From contig NC_051106.1 in assembly GCF_901709675.1 (NCBI RefSeq), forward strand, positions 7,698,001 to 7,762,000: a DNA stretch of 64,000 nt. The letters run 5' to 3'. Of this stretch, positions 36,101 to 46,419 are shown in pieces; position 1 is the stretch's first letter, and every line of letters starts with the position of its first letter. The translations under genes and the position numbers were made by a program. This DNA is from Syngnathus acus. Taxonomy: Eukaryota; Chordata; Actinopteri; Syngnathiformes; Syngnathidae. Under the pieces are notes generated by a model, which made no database searches, was not told the origin of the DNA, and saw only the letters and a list, made by a program, of their open reading frames with translations.

Positions 36101-38420
36101 GATCTCGGGACTGAGCGGCGAACGCTGCCGGTTGGATCGCGGCGACGCCGGCGGCCAAACCTCACAACGCAGTCAGCAGGTACAATCGAGACAGCCGAGC
36201 ATCGCTTTGGTCTCGAACGAGCACAAGTTTCATCAAAAGTTTCCCTACTCGCTATAGAGAGCGCCCACTACCTCACCCAGCCAGCTGGAGAAGATCCTGA
36301 GCGAGAATGCTCAGTTGACACGCAGCGTGACGTCTCTAGGCCAAGAAAAGAGCGCCCTGAAACATAAAGTCTCCTACCTGGAGCGCCAACTGCACCGTGC
36401 TGAGAATGAGCTGGCTAAAATGGCCTCGGAGAGTGAAAACATACCGGTCAACGAAATGGCTCCCAGCAAGGTCAGTGGGTAAAACTCTCCCAGAGTGGGA
36501 ATTTTTGTCAGTATTTTAAAATAGGATTGTACATTGTTGTTGAGATCAAATTGGGACTATTGTGGACGTAGAATTGAAACCCATGAAAAGAATTGTTGCT
36601 CTCCAATGGAGCAAATGAAAAAGGCTTTGTAATTGCGTGTAGACACCACAAGTTGGCGGCAAAGCACCCAAAACGAAGGCTCAATAGCCAACAAGGCTTG
36701 ATAGATTAAACAACAATTTGTCAAATGTTCCTTTTCCAGGTGCAGCGTTTATACGAGCGCTACCTGCGCGCCGAGAGCTTCCGGAAAGCGCTGGTGTACC
36801 AGAAACGCTACCTGCTGTTGCTGCTTGGAGGATTCAAGGAGTGTGAGCGGGCCACCCTGTGTCTGATCACCACCATGGGGGTACAACCGTCGCCGCCGAC
36901 CACGTGCCGGAAGCCCCTTGGAAGGTTTCGGTCGGCGGTGCGAGTGGTCATCGCCATCTCGAGGTGCGGATGGAACTGAGGAAGCATTTAGCTTGCGCTA
37001 ATACTCGTAGCACTGAATCTAAACGTTTCTCTCGCCAGAATGAAGTTCCTAACCAGGAAGTGGCACAAAGCCATCAGACGCTTACCTGTGTGCGCGACCG
37101 CACATGTCCACGCTCCAGGTCGGCTCTTTTGATGCGCACCTTCGATGCCACTCGGGGATTTTGCGCGTCGGCAGGGTTTCACTCTGCGCATCCATTTTAG
37201 GGTTGAAAGCCGAAGTTTTACGAGAGCAACAGCAGCCTCGCTTGAATCCCGAGTTCTCCCCGAACAGAGATGCGGCGTCTGCTTTCGTCTCGCCCAGCAA
37301 AACGTCCTTCAGGTTGCACAACAGGTCTGCCGCCCTCACATAGAAACTGCACCACGTGACATGTATCTAGGAGTTGTTGTTTTTTTAACAAAACTTTCTT
37401 TTTTTGCAGGTCCTGCTCAACTCCAACTCAAGCCTCAACGTCTCAAGACCCAGAAAAATCCCTGACTGATTACATCCACCACTTGGAGAAGGTCCAGCAT
37501 CGGCTGGTCGGTTCCAAGCCAGGTGAGCGTTCCTTGAAGCTCTCGGCTTGTTTTTCTTTTTTCCATAAATGCTAATTTATGAATATAGGGGAGGTCAGTG
37601 TTGTACATCTGGTGCTCTTCTGGTGAAGCACTGAAGTGGGGGTGGCACCTAAAAAAAATTTTTTTTCCCCAATTAATTTCCCTTACCCAAATGCTATGTG
37701 ATCTGATAGCAGCACTTAAGGCATGCCTCCACTCACTTTAAAAGTAAAAACCAAACCCCAATGTTATCCTGGGGCCGTGTTGCCAAATGTGCCCCCCCAA
37801 CCTAGCGCAGCAGTCGCATTTAGTCCCGCCCAGAAACATGTGATGGACATCACAAGTGATTCAGTCCCCCAATATGATTGGCTATCGGCAACGCTGGCTA
37901 CGGGAGAACCTGAGCTGCTTGTCACCCCTTTGCCCGCACAGCCCAGGTGAGTGCGAGTGGTCGATGGCTGTCGGCAGCCGCTCGGGTCACCTTCAGCATT
38001 CCTTGTCTCCTGTTATTTCAGTGGATGGATCTTTGATGGCGGCACGGTGGATCTCTGCTTAGCCTACCCGCCTTGTGATTTAGAGGTCATGAGCTCCAAT
38101 CTGGGCTGCAGCCTCCCTCAATGGAGTTTGCATGCCCTCCCATTGCCTACGTGGGTTTACTCCGAGTACTACAGTTTGCTTCCACTTAGCGAAAATACGC
38201 ATGGTAGGTTAATTGAAGACTCTAAATTGTCCGCAGTTGTGATTGGCCCAAATATTTGCTCACAACTCAAAGCAAATGTCACGAGTTGTAACTTGAAAAC
38301 ACTCCGAAAGTTGGGACACTCTCAGTCAAGGCAATAATGTATGATTTTTTTCTTCTAAAGTAAATGTGTATTTTTGTCCGTTCAGGTCCTTCAGTCGTCC
38401 AGCATGAGCCCCAAATGTGA
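15144..38420 (+). CDS. pcnt: Pericentrin, giant coiled-coil centrosome scaffold
   Basis: Pericentrin organises pericentriolar material and anchors gamma-tubulin complexes. I join 59 coding exons in frame, about 3,803 codons (human 3,336 aa). The start MDEDERQKKLEAGRAK then LASFRQKR matches PCNT/AKAP9. The body is almost continuous heptad coiled coil. PCNT-type landmarks are EQLLARSSCVDDIERLK, LGPNVCEVSDSQ, the PACT domain in exons 55-56 and the near-terminal SLTDYIHHLE, so this is PCNT, not AKAP9. Exons 1-20: 15144-15191, 17434-17610, 18268-18402, 18471-18620, 18688-19382, 19467-19763, 19848-20169, 20256-20651, 20723-20941, 21026-21121, 21341-21484, 21568-21769, 21852-21919, 21999-22071, 22193-22290, 22463-22574, 22670-22796, 22870-22989, 23052-23118, 23351-23434. 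Exons 21-59 are listed in the two block entries that follow. Confidence 0.95.
15192..17433 (+). other. pcnt: pcnt intron 1
   Basis: At 2.2 kb this is much longer than most of this gene's introns. It contains a minus-strand tRNA-derived SINE (about 16340-16595), a CA run near 16880-16900, a small open frame at 17026-17121 that I cannot assign, and a long T run at 17328-17349 close to the exon 2 acceptor. A fragment at about 15868-15900 bounded by AG and GTAAGT could be an alternative exon, but it has no homologue I recognise. Confidence 0.6.
16340..16595 (-). repeat. tRNA-derived SINE, minus orientation
   Basis: On the minus strand the element starts near 16595 with a degenerate A box (AGTGGGCAAGTGGTAGAGTG), followed by a B box GGTTCAAACC at 16538-16529. 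A tRNA-unrelated body then runs to about 16340. This is the usual pol III SINE layout. The family cannot be named safely without a repeat library. Confidence 0.6.
23511..32362 (+). CDS. pcnt: pcnt central coiled-coil block, exons 21-43
   Basis: Exon borders: 23511-23622, 23703-23743, 23812-23943, 24007-24196, 24270-24387, 24472-24925, 25008-25205, 25379-25450, 25585-25689, 25768-25920, 26599-26730, 27430-27590, 27681-27853, 27959-28143, 28332-28494, 28574-28816, 29213-29445, 29537-29644, 30378-30614, 30695-30868, 30952-31104, 31178-31354, 31430-32362. The translation is rich in Glu, Gln, Leu, Lys and Arg in heptads. Exon 38 opens EQAVEREHERDEFQQEI, a close match to a PCNT/AKAP9 signature (human EREHEREEFQQEIQRLE). 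Exon 43 (311 codons) is the largest and carries CEVSDSQ. This is a part of the pcnt entry, listed separately only to hold the coordinates. Confidence 0.9.
33041..38420 (+). CDS. pcnt: pcnt C-terminal block, exons 44-59, with PACT domain
   Basis: Exon borders: 33041-33211, 33280-33454, 33550-33875, 33956-34058, 34131-34303, 34444-34710, 34784-34923, 35002-35131, 35209-35913, 35997-36179, 36285-36470, 36740-36963, 37039-37118, 37201-37324, 37410-37522, 38386-38420. Exon 55 encodes LYERYLRAESFRKALVYQKR, a run of five Leu and RFRSAVRVVIAISR. Exon 56 continues MKFLTRKWHKAIRR. Together they form the PACT motif that targets PCNT and AKAP9 to the centrosome and binds calmodulin. The PACT region starts at about residue 3613 of 3,803. 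The last exons give SLTDYIHHLEKVQHRL and end VVQHEPQM-stop. The exon 47 donor is GTGGGT after AGC-A. The exon 54 acceptor is the second of two AGs 4 nt apart. Confidence 0.92.
38037..38245 (+). repeat. Teleost tRNA-derived SINE in the last pcnt intron
   Basis: The stretch starts GGCGGCACGGTGG and continues with a decayed tRNA-like head. It then has the widespread fish SINE core GGAGTTTGCATGCCCTCC, a CGTGGGTTTACTCCG segment and a tail TAGGTTAATTG...ACTCTAAATTGTCC. That order matches the abundant fish/amphibian SINE class often called Mermaid- or AFC-like (from memory). It lies in the 863-bp intron 58. Confidence 0.7.
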
Positions 38421-38740
38421 CCATTGATGCCGTCAGTGTCCCCAGTTTGCAGCTGTCTATGCCTTACGTCAAAGCCGTACCGTTTTGTACATGTACATAA
38501 CGTGTCATTTTGTGCACAAAGTATTTTTGGAGCTTTTCTACGACATTTGTTTTCTATGTATTTCAATTTTGATGCTCAAATGAGTTTTTCTCTTGTTTCA
38601 AGAATGTTTTTTTTCTACTCAAATTGTACATCACCAAATGTGCTGTGTCATGCGTGTTTTTATGTGCGTGTGTTGAAAAGTCCTTAAGCTGTACAGCTGA
38701 TTGTACATTGGCCATTTTATATTGTTTGTATTGTTCTGAT

Positions 38741-38746
38741 AATAAA
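38741..38746 (+). terminator. pcnt: pcnt poly(A) signal
   Basis: AATAAA lies 320 bp after the pcnt stop codon and about 240 bp before the senp2 promoter elements. GT-rich sequence follows, as expected downstream of a cleavage site. Confidence 0.6.
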
Positions 38747-38984
38747 TATTTTAAATGTGCTTTTAAACTGGTCTTTGTTTTCAAAGTCTGCTTTACAAAG
38801 TACTAGAATGTAATAAATGGTATATGGGCTATATTAAGAAATACTGCATTTAAATTTTTATAATGATCAGTTCGAATCTTTTACAAAAAAAAATCCAGAC
38901 TATTTATTAGTTAATTCGTGCTACATGTTTTTTTTTTTTTTTCCTATTATTGACAATTACGTAAATAGACACTTTCAGTTTCAG

Positions 38985-39007
38985 CCAATCCTCTTCTCCT
39001 GACGTCA
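38985..39007 (+). promoter_or_regulatory. senp2: senp2 promoter elements: CCAAT box and CRE
   Basis: A CCAAT box at 38985-38989 is followed 11 bp later by a full palindromic CRE, TGACGTCA, at 39000-39007. They lie about 285 bp upstream of the senp2 start codon. NF-Y and CREB/ATF binding is inferred from the motifs. Confidence 0.5.
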
Positions 39008-39290
39008 TCCAGTGACAGCAGGTTTGGGTGCGCTCGTTTTCAGACTCCGAACGACCCCGGTTGTTTCACAAAGTGGTCTTCTGTAGGAACATCGAATACC
39101 GCCTACTCGGTGAAACGACACCAAATACGCTTGAGGCGCATTGCGAAACCAAACAACAAGCTAAGCTAGCTTCGCTACCGATACCAGTGTCGTACATCTT
39201 TTCTTTTCTTTTTGGACACAACCCCGAGACGAAGAGAGACCATCCTGGCCCGTGTAGAGACCTGGTTGCCATTTTACATATGTATCTGGG

Positions 39291-42200
39291 ATGTATGAAT
39301 GGATATTTGACGGAATCTCGTCGTTATTTGAGCCCACTACGGGTCAAAACCACCAAGCTAATAACGGGGAGCTGCTGACAAGCACGCTAGCACGGCGCCG
39401 AGAGAGCCACGGTAGACCGGTCAAGAGGAGCTACCAGAGGTTAGTAAACGAACAGTAAACGCGAAATTTAGTCGATCTTGCTGCAGCGTTATTTGACTGG
39501 ACTAACTTTCTGACTGTCGTCACATTACGTTATCCAAACAAGCTAGCGAGTTTTAGTACAACTTGATATATGCGAGTGCATGATAGGCAGATTCATTCCT
39601 TGTCTTCCTTCGCATGCATCTTATTTAGAAGCCTTTCTTCTCCTTCCAGTGTTGATGCAGCAGACAGTGTTGGCCAGAGCGAGCCGGTTTCAGCAAAAAG
39701 GTGTAGACGAGGTCTGGGCATAAAAAAAATAAATCGCTATTTTCTTGCACTGACTTAAAAATGAGCTAATTGATGATCATCACTTTTTGTTTTCCAAACA
39801 GATGTGGTGATAAGTTTCGTCAAGAACACTGTGGCCGGGGTTGCAAGCCTGCTTCGGTTGCGGAAACCATGCCCCAATAATCATGTACAGTATCCGGACA
39901 CTTATTTAAAGGTCATAATACCCAGCCAGTTGTCAATATATATTTTTGATTACCATTAACATAACACTTGGGATTTCTTTTTCAATAATAATACATTTCT
40001 TTCAAAAGTGTAATTTCTTGTTTTCCAGTCTGTCGCGCTGGGAATCGATGAGCTGGGCACTCCATGGGTGACAAGCCCTGACTGGAGAATGGGTGTGTGA
40101 AGATAATAAATGAACACAAATGTCATATACTCTCTCCATATAGTCTGTTTTAAATTGGTTTCTTCGCCGCAGATAAACCAGGGATCGGAATGAATGATAG
40201 GGCTGGAGCTAGGCCCTTCCAGAGCTCCTTGCCACCATTAAGGAGGAAATTCAGGCAAGTCAATTTTGGGAGGAGGACAAACAGAACAGAAATGATGTTT
40301 ACTCAGGCCTTAAACTTCTCTGTCTCATCTGTTCAGTGGAACCACTGTGTCTTCTGAGATGAGGGGCTCCCTTCAGCTGCTGCCTTCACGGCCCTCTGTG
40401 AGTGTGGGAATGCCCAACGCCAACCAGACTAGTTGCAATGGCTTTGGACACAATCGCTGCTACAAACCCAGTCTTACCGTGGAAGAGGTCCATCACGCCT
40501 GCCGATATGCTCGTTCATCCCGATCGTTTCATTCTGAATCGATCCCATCTTAGAAGACGTTTCACCAAATGTTTTTCGTTCTTGATTTCTCTGTAGACCA
40601 TCAAGCAGAATGACAAAGAGCACTACAGACGCCTGCTGGAGATGGTGACAGAAAAATACAGCAAAAGCCAGCCGCTACCTTTCAATCAAACAAAACCAAA
40701 AGCGTGAGTACAAGACCAAAAGTCTGGTACACAACGACTAGAATGTGTCAGACAGCTCAATATCTTCTGACTGTTTTTGAAGCGTGTTGCTCTCCCACGG
40801 TGAACATGCAGTAACAAGAAAGCCTTCCGAGTCGGCTTCCAAAAAGATGCCATATTCCCGTAAATATTTTTTTATGCTTATTGTTCATACAAATGTTAAG
40901 CAATGAAGTACGCTAATGAATTTTTTTTTTTCCGGAACAGCTTGCCCCGGCGCGCTACCTCGGAGAATTGCTCCTGTAAATAAGAGCAGGTTGGTGCCAT
41001 TATTTCTTCGAGGTTGAACACAGATAGATGAGCTGAAATTTTTTTATAATTTTTGAGGTCTGTTGTAGGCTTTTATTTATGGAATTTCCTGTCAATAGTC
41101 TTAAGTGTGGGCGTTAACTCCATTTATTTTTTGCCAGATGGGGTGCCCTGCCTCTCAGCAACTCGGATGACAGACAGCATATGAAATGTTCAAAGGTTAA
41201 TTTGCCTTTATTTATCGTAGGACGTATGCGATGCTAACCTTTTTGCTAGCATTTTATCCAAGCTGCATGTAAAAAGATTACAGTGCTCAACGGATTCTGC
41301 TAAGCGGAAGTCCACACATTGTCGTTGCTTGTAAACATTGATATTCTCCCGTCTTTTTTTAGAAACCATTTTCGGATTGGGACCTCTCCACTGAAGTTGC
41401 CACTCGCCTCAACCTTGTGGACCGAGTGGCGCCCGCCGCCAGCCCGGCGGACTCGCACACACTCTCCACGCATGTCCGACACACCGACGACGATATACCT
41501 CGACTCACCAAGGTCTTTTACAGACGATCACGCCATTATCAGATCAGATTTATCATCCCGTTTGCTGTCTTTTTGCGCATTTGCAGGAGATGGCGGCCGA
41601 GGTGTGCGGCGCTCTGGCCCAGAGTGACCCCAACTTGGTTTTAAGTGCTGCTTTCAAGCTGCGCATCACGCAGAGAGACCTGGCCACTCTTCAGGAAGGC
41701 GGCTGGCTCAACGACGAGGTATTCCTTCAGAATTGTTTTGGTCATTTTGGCCAACGATAACATTCTTGTCCCTGTGTGCAGGTGATCAACTTCTACCTTT
41801 CCTTGGTCATGGAGGAGAGTTCCAACTCTGCCGCGGGACCACGGGTGTACTCGTTCAGCACCTTCTTCTACCCGAAGCTCCGCGGCAGTCCGGGCGGGCT
41901 GGCCGGTGGTCACGCCGCCGTGAAGCGCTGGACCAAAGCCGTGGACATCTTCCTCTATGACCTGCTACTGGTCCCGCTACACATGGGCGTCCACTGGGCC
42001 TTAGCTGTGAGTCGACGTCACACGGGAACTGTGTGAAAAATGGAAAAAAAACGATTTGCCTTGCTTGGCAGGTGATAGACTTGAAAGCAAAGACGGTGAA
42101 GTCGTACGACTCGATGGGCCAAAGACATGATGCTGTTTGCGGTCTACTGCTGTGAGTCCTTTTTGTCGTCTCCCTCTCGCCACCTTTTTGTGCGATCGTC

Positions 42201-42675
42201 TCCAAACTGACACACACTTGGCTTCTTTTCCCCCCAGCCTCTACTTGAAGGAGGAACACAGAGCAAAGAAAGGCAGAGATCTGGACACCACCAAATGGAA
42301 CGTCAGTTGCATGCGGCCCACTGTAAGGAGCCCACTGGTAGCATTTCCTCAAATAATCTCCTTTGCTCATGCAAGCATGCAATGAAAATGCTGTCTCTTT
42401 CCTTGCAGGAGATTCCCCAGCAGAAGAATGGCAGCGATTGCGGTGTGTTTGCGTGTAAATACGCTCAATATATCGCTAAAGGAAAGCCGCTCACCTTTAG
42501 ACAGGTATGGGAGAGTGTGTGTATTTATGCAACGTGTGGTGAGTGAGAATGAACGACTGAGTGAGCGTGGGCAACTTAATTTGTTGATAAACAACATCTA
42601 CTTTCTCTGCAGTGGCACATGCCTCTTTTCCGGAAGCTGATGATTTGGGAAATTGTGCATCAGAAACTCCTATAG
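39291..42675 (+). CDS. senp2: Sentrin/SUMO-specific protease 2
   Basis: SENP2 is a nuclear-pore-associated cysteine protease that matures SUMO and removes it from proteins. Seventeen exons join to 570 residues (human 589): 39291-39439, 39650-39711, 39802-39884, 40029-40092, 40173-40254, 40337-40487, 40597-40703, 40783-40859, 40941-40989, 41138-41195, 41363-41512, 41587-41718, 41782-42006, 42072-42151, 42238-42322, 42409-42504, 42613-42675. The start [15 protein letters not shown] matches the N-terminal amphipathic segment of human SENP2; a basic AKRCRR signal follows. The ULP1 catalytic domain shows [13 protein letters not shown], the triad His459 (GVHWALA), Asp476 (YDSMG) and Cys529 (GSDCGVF), and Gln in EIPQQ. 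It ends WEIVHQKLL. Each triad residue sits 19 positions before its human counterpart, equal to the length difference. A Gly-rich insert ([10 protein letters not shown]) follows FFYPKL. Intron 5 has a GC donor. Confidence 0.94.
40255..40336 (+). other. senp2: GC-AG intron (senp2 intron 5)
   Basis: The donor reads CAG|GCAAGT, the ideal context for the rare GC subtype, and the acceptor is TTCAG. No GT donor nearby keeps the frame between RRKFR and SGTTVSS (split codon AG|T). Confidence 0.85.
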
Positions 42676-43189
42676 CTTGCTCAGCGCGTCAGCATCAGAT
42701 ACCTGCAAAGGACTAACACACACGGCACCCCCCCCCCCCCACCTCTCCGAGTTGTAATTGGAGACATTTAGACACAAGCAACAACCATTGGTGTTAATTT
42801 AATTTTATTTTTTTTAAGGAAAACCTTTGTGTTGGAAGTCCTGCCGCAAGTGCCTTTCAGGGTTCTCACACTGAAACTGGAGAGGTTGACATCATACTGA
42901 GCTATGTTGTCGTATTCACTTATTACAGTATGTGCAGGTCACTTCCATGTTTTTCGCAAGATGCTAATTTATTCAAGCACTACTCCGGAGATGTTGACAA
43001 ACTTGGTGAAATCATTATTTTTTGAAATGACTGAATGAGAATATATATTTTTGTTTCCCCCAGTTTAATAAACTGCTAAGAGATGTGAGGCACATTGCGT
43101 ACAGTATTGAATGCATAGCAAACTACTGTATACAAATGCATGTTTAAGTTCATGCTTTAAAGTGTTTTTTTGTTTGTTTCCCCTCATGT

Positions 43190-43195
43190 AATAAA
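43190..43195 (+). terminator. senp2: senp2 poly(A) signal (distal)
   Basis: AATAAA lies 515 bp after the stop codon and about 400 bp before the tra2b start. A proximal AATAAA at 43067-43072 could give a shorter 3' UTR. Confidence 0.5.
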
Positions 43196-43600
43196 AGTTT
43201 ATAATATAATCTATGTATCTACACGTCATTACTTTTTGTGTAGCGAGCAGCCATAGTTAAAGACATTCATATTCCCTTTTGATTATGTAAAATTTAGCTT
43301 TTAAATTTTAGGGCTTGCTGTACTTTATATTGTTGAGTAGTATAACAATTAACGATCTACGAAAACAAAATACCGGTACTTGGATTGTGTTCGAAGTTTT
43401 TTTATTTCCTCGGGGTTCAGGCGGAAGTTATGTATTTTATTTCGAAAATCCCGGAAGCGAAAAGACAGTCCCCTCTGCTAGCCTAATTCGTCTTGATCCA
43501 GTTTACCACAGCGTTAAAGCTATTTGGGGCTTAAAATCTATATATAACAAAATCAATCGTCAGAGCAGTTTTTGCTAAAAAGGTGACTAGTGACGCGAAC

Positions 43601-46419
43601 ATGAGCGACACCGAGAAAGAGTTCAGGGATAAGGTGAGTTTTGTTTGACTTTTAACGGAACACATCGAGCGGGGAAAAAGACGCCAAGCTAACGTTAGCT
43701 TGTTAGCTCCAATGTTTGTTGCTTTGTTCAGCCGACGTGGTTATGGCAACGTGTCTTCTGAACCGTGAACCAAAAATGTGGTATTGGATATGTTTTATGT
43801 AATGTGTTAGTTGTTTCCCTTGATTTTTAAGTTGTGTTTTTTAATCAATGAAAGCATGCGGCCCATTATCAGCCGTCATTCTTAGACTAGGCCGCGCCGC
43901 CATGGCCATGCTTTTATTCATCCGACACATGTTGCCTACGGTTGTAAAACTGCGTCTAAATTGTATTTTGTAAATGTGAATTTTAATCAATGCTGTGTTG
44001 AGTATTGAATTTTTTTGTGACAAAGGAGTAGTTGGGGCGACACTGAATAAAAATGAGTAAAATAAAACCATTAGGGGAAAATGGCGGTCGTAGTGTTGCG
44101 TTCAATATCGTGCGGATTTTTTTCCCAATTGTGTTTAACATAATACTAGTTTTATGTATTTATTTTTTATCACAATGAATTTGAGACGTTGGCTCGTCAC
44201 CATATGTATTACTTTCAGTGTAGCTTTCAATATACTCCTTTGTGCACTCTTACTGTTATCTGGTTATGCTGGTATTATTTCTTTGTGCCTTTTGGTGTTT
44301 AAATGCAACCAAACCAACCAACTTGCCTTATCACCCCCTTGTTTGTTCTTTGTCAAGGTTGAGGTTGGAAGAAAGAAAAAAAGGCGGAAGACGTTTCTGA
44401 TGCGAAGTTATTAATGTTTGAAGCCAATGCCGTTGATGCATGCTAATGTATTGGGAGCAGAAAAAAAGAAGCGCTCAAGATCCTATCCCTCGACTAGTGT
44501 TGTAATGGCAGATGGTAAAATTGGGGAAGAGGAGCAAAAAAGACGTCGTAATGTCAAAGAGAAGAAAGAAGAAATGACGGGTTGTTTTGAAGTAATGAAG
44601 TAAAAGAAGTTATGAAGTTATGATCAGAGGTTTGGCCGGGTAGGAGTAATTTCTTAACAGCCTATTATGTTGCTATTCTCTTTTCTTTCTCTAAATCATG
44701 CATGTTAAATGTCCCTCTCTGTAACTCACTCGCTAGCGCCCCACCTTCATTATTATTTATCTCAAATCTGCTTTTCAGCTAAATAAGTACATTCATGTAT
44801 TTCATGTGTATTTCATCCATATAAATACGCTAACCTAAAAAAAAAAGTCCTTCTAAAGGTTTAAAGGGCGAGTGGAGTCACACATTTTGTATCATTCTTT
44901 CTTAACACCAGCGCGACTTGTTTTGTCTTAACGTCGCTGTCCGGTTTGTCCAGGAGCCACAGCCTGGCTCGGGGAGTTCCTCCCCTCAGCGATCGGCAAA
45001 ATCTGCCAGCCGCTCGCCGGCACGCTCCAAGGATGGTTCCCAGCATTCCAGGTCCAGGTCTCGCTCACGCTCCAGATCCAAATCCAAATCTAGGTAAGAC
45101 CCTATTTTGGTAACAACCGGGAGCGTCTTGAGTTAACTGCCTCTTCATATGAGCGCTGCATCATCTTCTTAGGTCCCGTTCCCACCGGAGCTCACGTAGG
45201 AACTATTCCCGCTCTCGTTCCCGCTCTCGCCGTCGCCGATCCCGAAGCCGCTCTGGCAGCCGGCGAAGGAGCCACAGCCGCTCGCCCATGTCCAACCGCC
45301 GCAGGCACATTGGCAATAGGGTAACTATTACATTGTCCAAAATGGCTGCAAACCAGCTGTTTATTATTTTAATGGGCCAAAAAGATCTTGTTGTGCTTAT
45401 TGCCAAACTCCTTCTGCCTCCCAAAGGCCAACCCTGACCCAAACACATGCCTGGGCGTGTTTGGCCTGAGCCTGTACACCACTGAGCGGGACCTGCGGGA
45501 AGTGTTCTCAAAGTATGGCCCCCTGGCGGACGTCAACATAGTGTACGACCAGCAGTCGCGGCGCTCCAGGGGCTTCGCTTTCGTCTACTTTGAGAACTAC
45601 GAGGACTCCAAGGAGGCGAGTATCAGTTACCCAGGAATTAATTGACTTTTGAAGCTTCTGCGGTACGGGTTTCCCACCAACATGCTGATTTGGATGACTA
45701 ACGCCCGCATGTTCCTTCAGGCCAAGGAGCACGCTAACGGAATGGAACTGGACGGCCGACGAATCCGCGTGGATTTCTCCATTACCAAACGAGCGCACAC
45801 CCCCACTCCTGGCATCTACATGGGACGGCCCACATAGTGAGTGTCGTCCTGACCACGCCGTAGGTTCGAAAATGTTTTCCTGAGCTTCTATGTTCCGTTT
45901 CCAGCGGTGGAGGTGGTGGCGGTGGTGGCGGCGGTGGAGGCGGCGGAGGGGGAGGCGGCGGCTCAAGGCGCATGTCAAGGGACTACGACCGAGGCTACGA
46001 TCGTGGTTATGATCGTGGTTACGATCGGGACTACGATCGCTATGACGACCGAGAGTACCGATCATACAGGTAAGTGCTTTGCGTCTGGTTATCTTGTGGG
46101 ATTGGTGGTTGACATTGAATTGTTTTTATTTGTCCGATAGACGAAGATCTCCATCGCCGTACTACAGCAGAGGGTACCGCTCTCGATCCAGATCACGATC
46201 CTACTCCCCACGTATGTTTGACACTGGCACACACGATTACTGTCTTTTCTTCTATGCTTACTAAATAAGGCACGTCAATTTGGGGTATGGTATTTATTGA
46301 TGCAAATAAATGACAAGTGAGGCCACTATTTGAGGGAAAATGGTATCAATGAATGGACTAAATCACTATTTAAAAAAATAAATGTATTTCTTCCTTTCTT
46401 TCCCACAGGTCACTACTGA
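43601..46419 (+). CDS. tra2b: Transformer-2 beta, RRM/RS-domain splicing regulator
   Basis: TRA2B binds GAA-rich exonic enhancers and promotes exon inclusion. Eight coding exons: 43601-43633, 44954-45093, 45173-45320, 45427-45615, 45721-45836, 45905-46069, 46141-46211, 46409-46419, giving 290 residues (human 288). The start is [11 protein letters not shown]. Exons 2-3 encode the first RS domain. Exons 4-5 carry the RRM, with RNP2 CLGVFGLSL and RNP1 [12 protein letters not shown], then the linker [20 protein letters not shown]. Exon 6 begins with a run of 17 Gly and continues with [12 protein letters not shown] repeats. Exons 7-8 finish the second RS domain, ending SYSPRHY. RRM wording ([26 protein letters not shown]) favours tra2b over tra2a, as does the neighbouring senp2, which is also linked to TRA2B in human. 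Intron 4 has a GC donor. A candidate autoregulatory poison exon lies in intron 1. Confidence 0.93.
44358..44591 (+). other. tra2b: Candidate poison exon in tra2b intron 1
   Basis: A 234-nt block follows a pyrimidine-rich tract and TTTGTCAAG acceptor, and ends before GTAATG. Included after exon 1 it reads [18 protein letters not shown] and then TAA at 44412-44414. It is packed with GAA/AGAA motifs, the preferred Tra2-beta binding sequence. Human TRA2B has an ultraconserved stop-containing exon in the equivalent intron through which the protein limits its own expression. The borders are inferred. Confidence 0.65.
45616..45720 (+). other. tra2b: GC-AG intron (tra2b intron 4)
   Basis: The RRM-encoding exon 4 ends AAGGAG|GCGAGT and exon 5 opens after CTTCAG with GCCAAGGAG, giving the conserved KEAKE junction. 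The nearest GT (GCGA|GTATC) would shift the frame into a stop, so a GC donor is needed. Confidence 0.75.

Noticed and set aside
35184-36165. Long minus-strand open frames (283 and 254 codons) opposite pcnt exons 52-53
   Set aside because: They are antisense shadows of Glu/Lys/Leu-rich coiled-coil codons, giving Ser/Arg- or Leu-rich nonsense with no domain. Intron borders on the plus strand explain the sequence.
38037-38337. Plus-strand frame of 128 codons before the last pcnt exon
   Set aside because: It lies across a SINE core and has no splice relation to the pcnt frame.
45782-45973. Minus-strand frame with a poly-Pro run
   Set aside because: It is the reverse complement of the tra2b poly-Gly codons.
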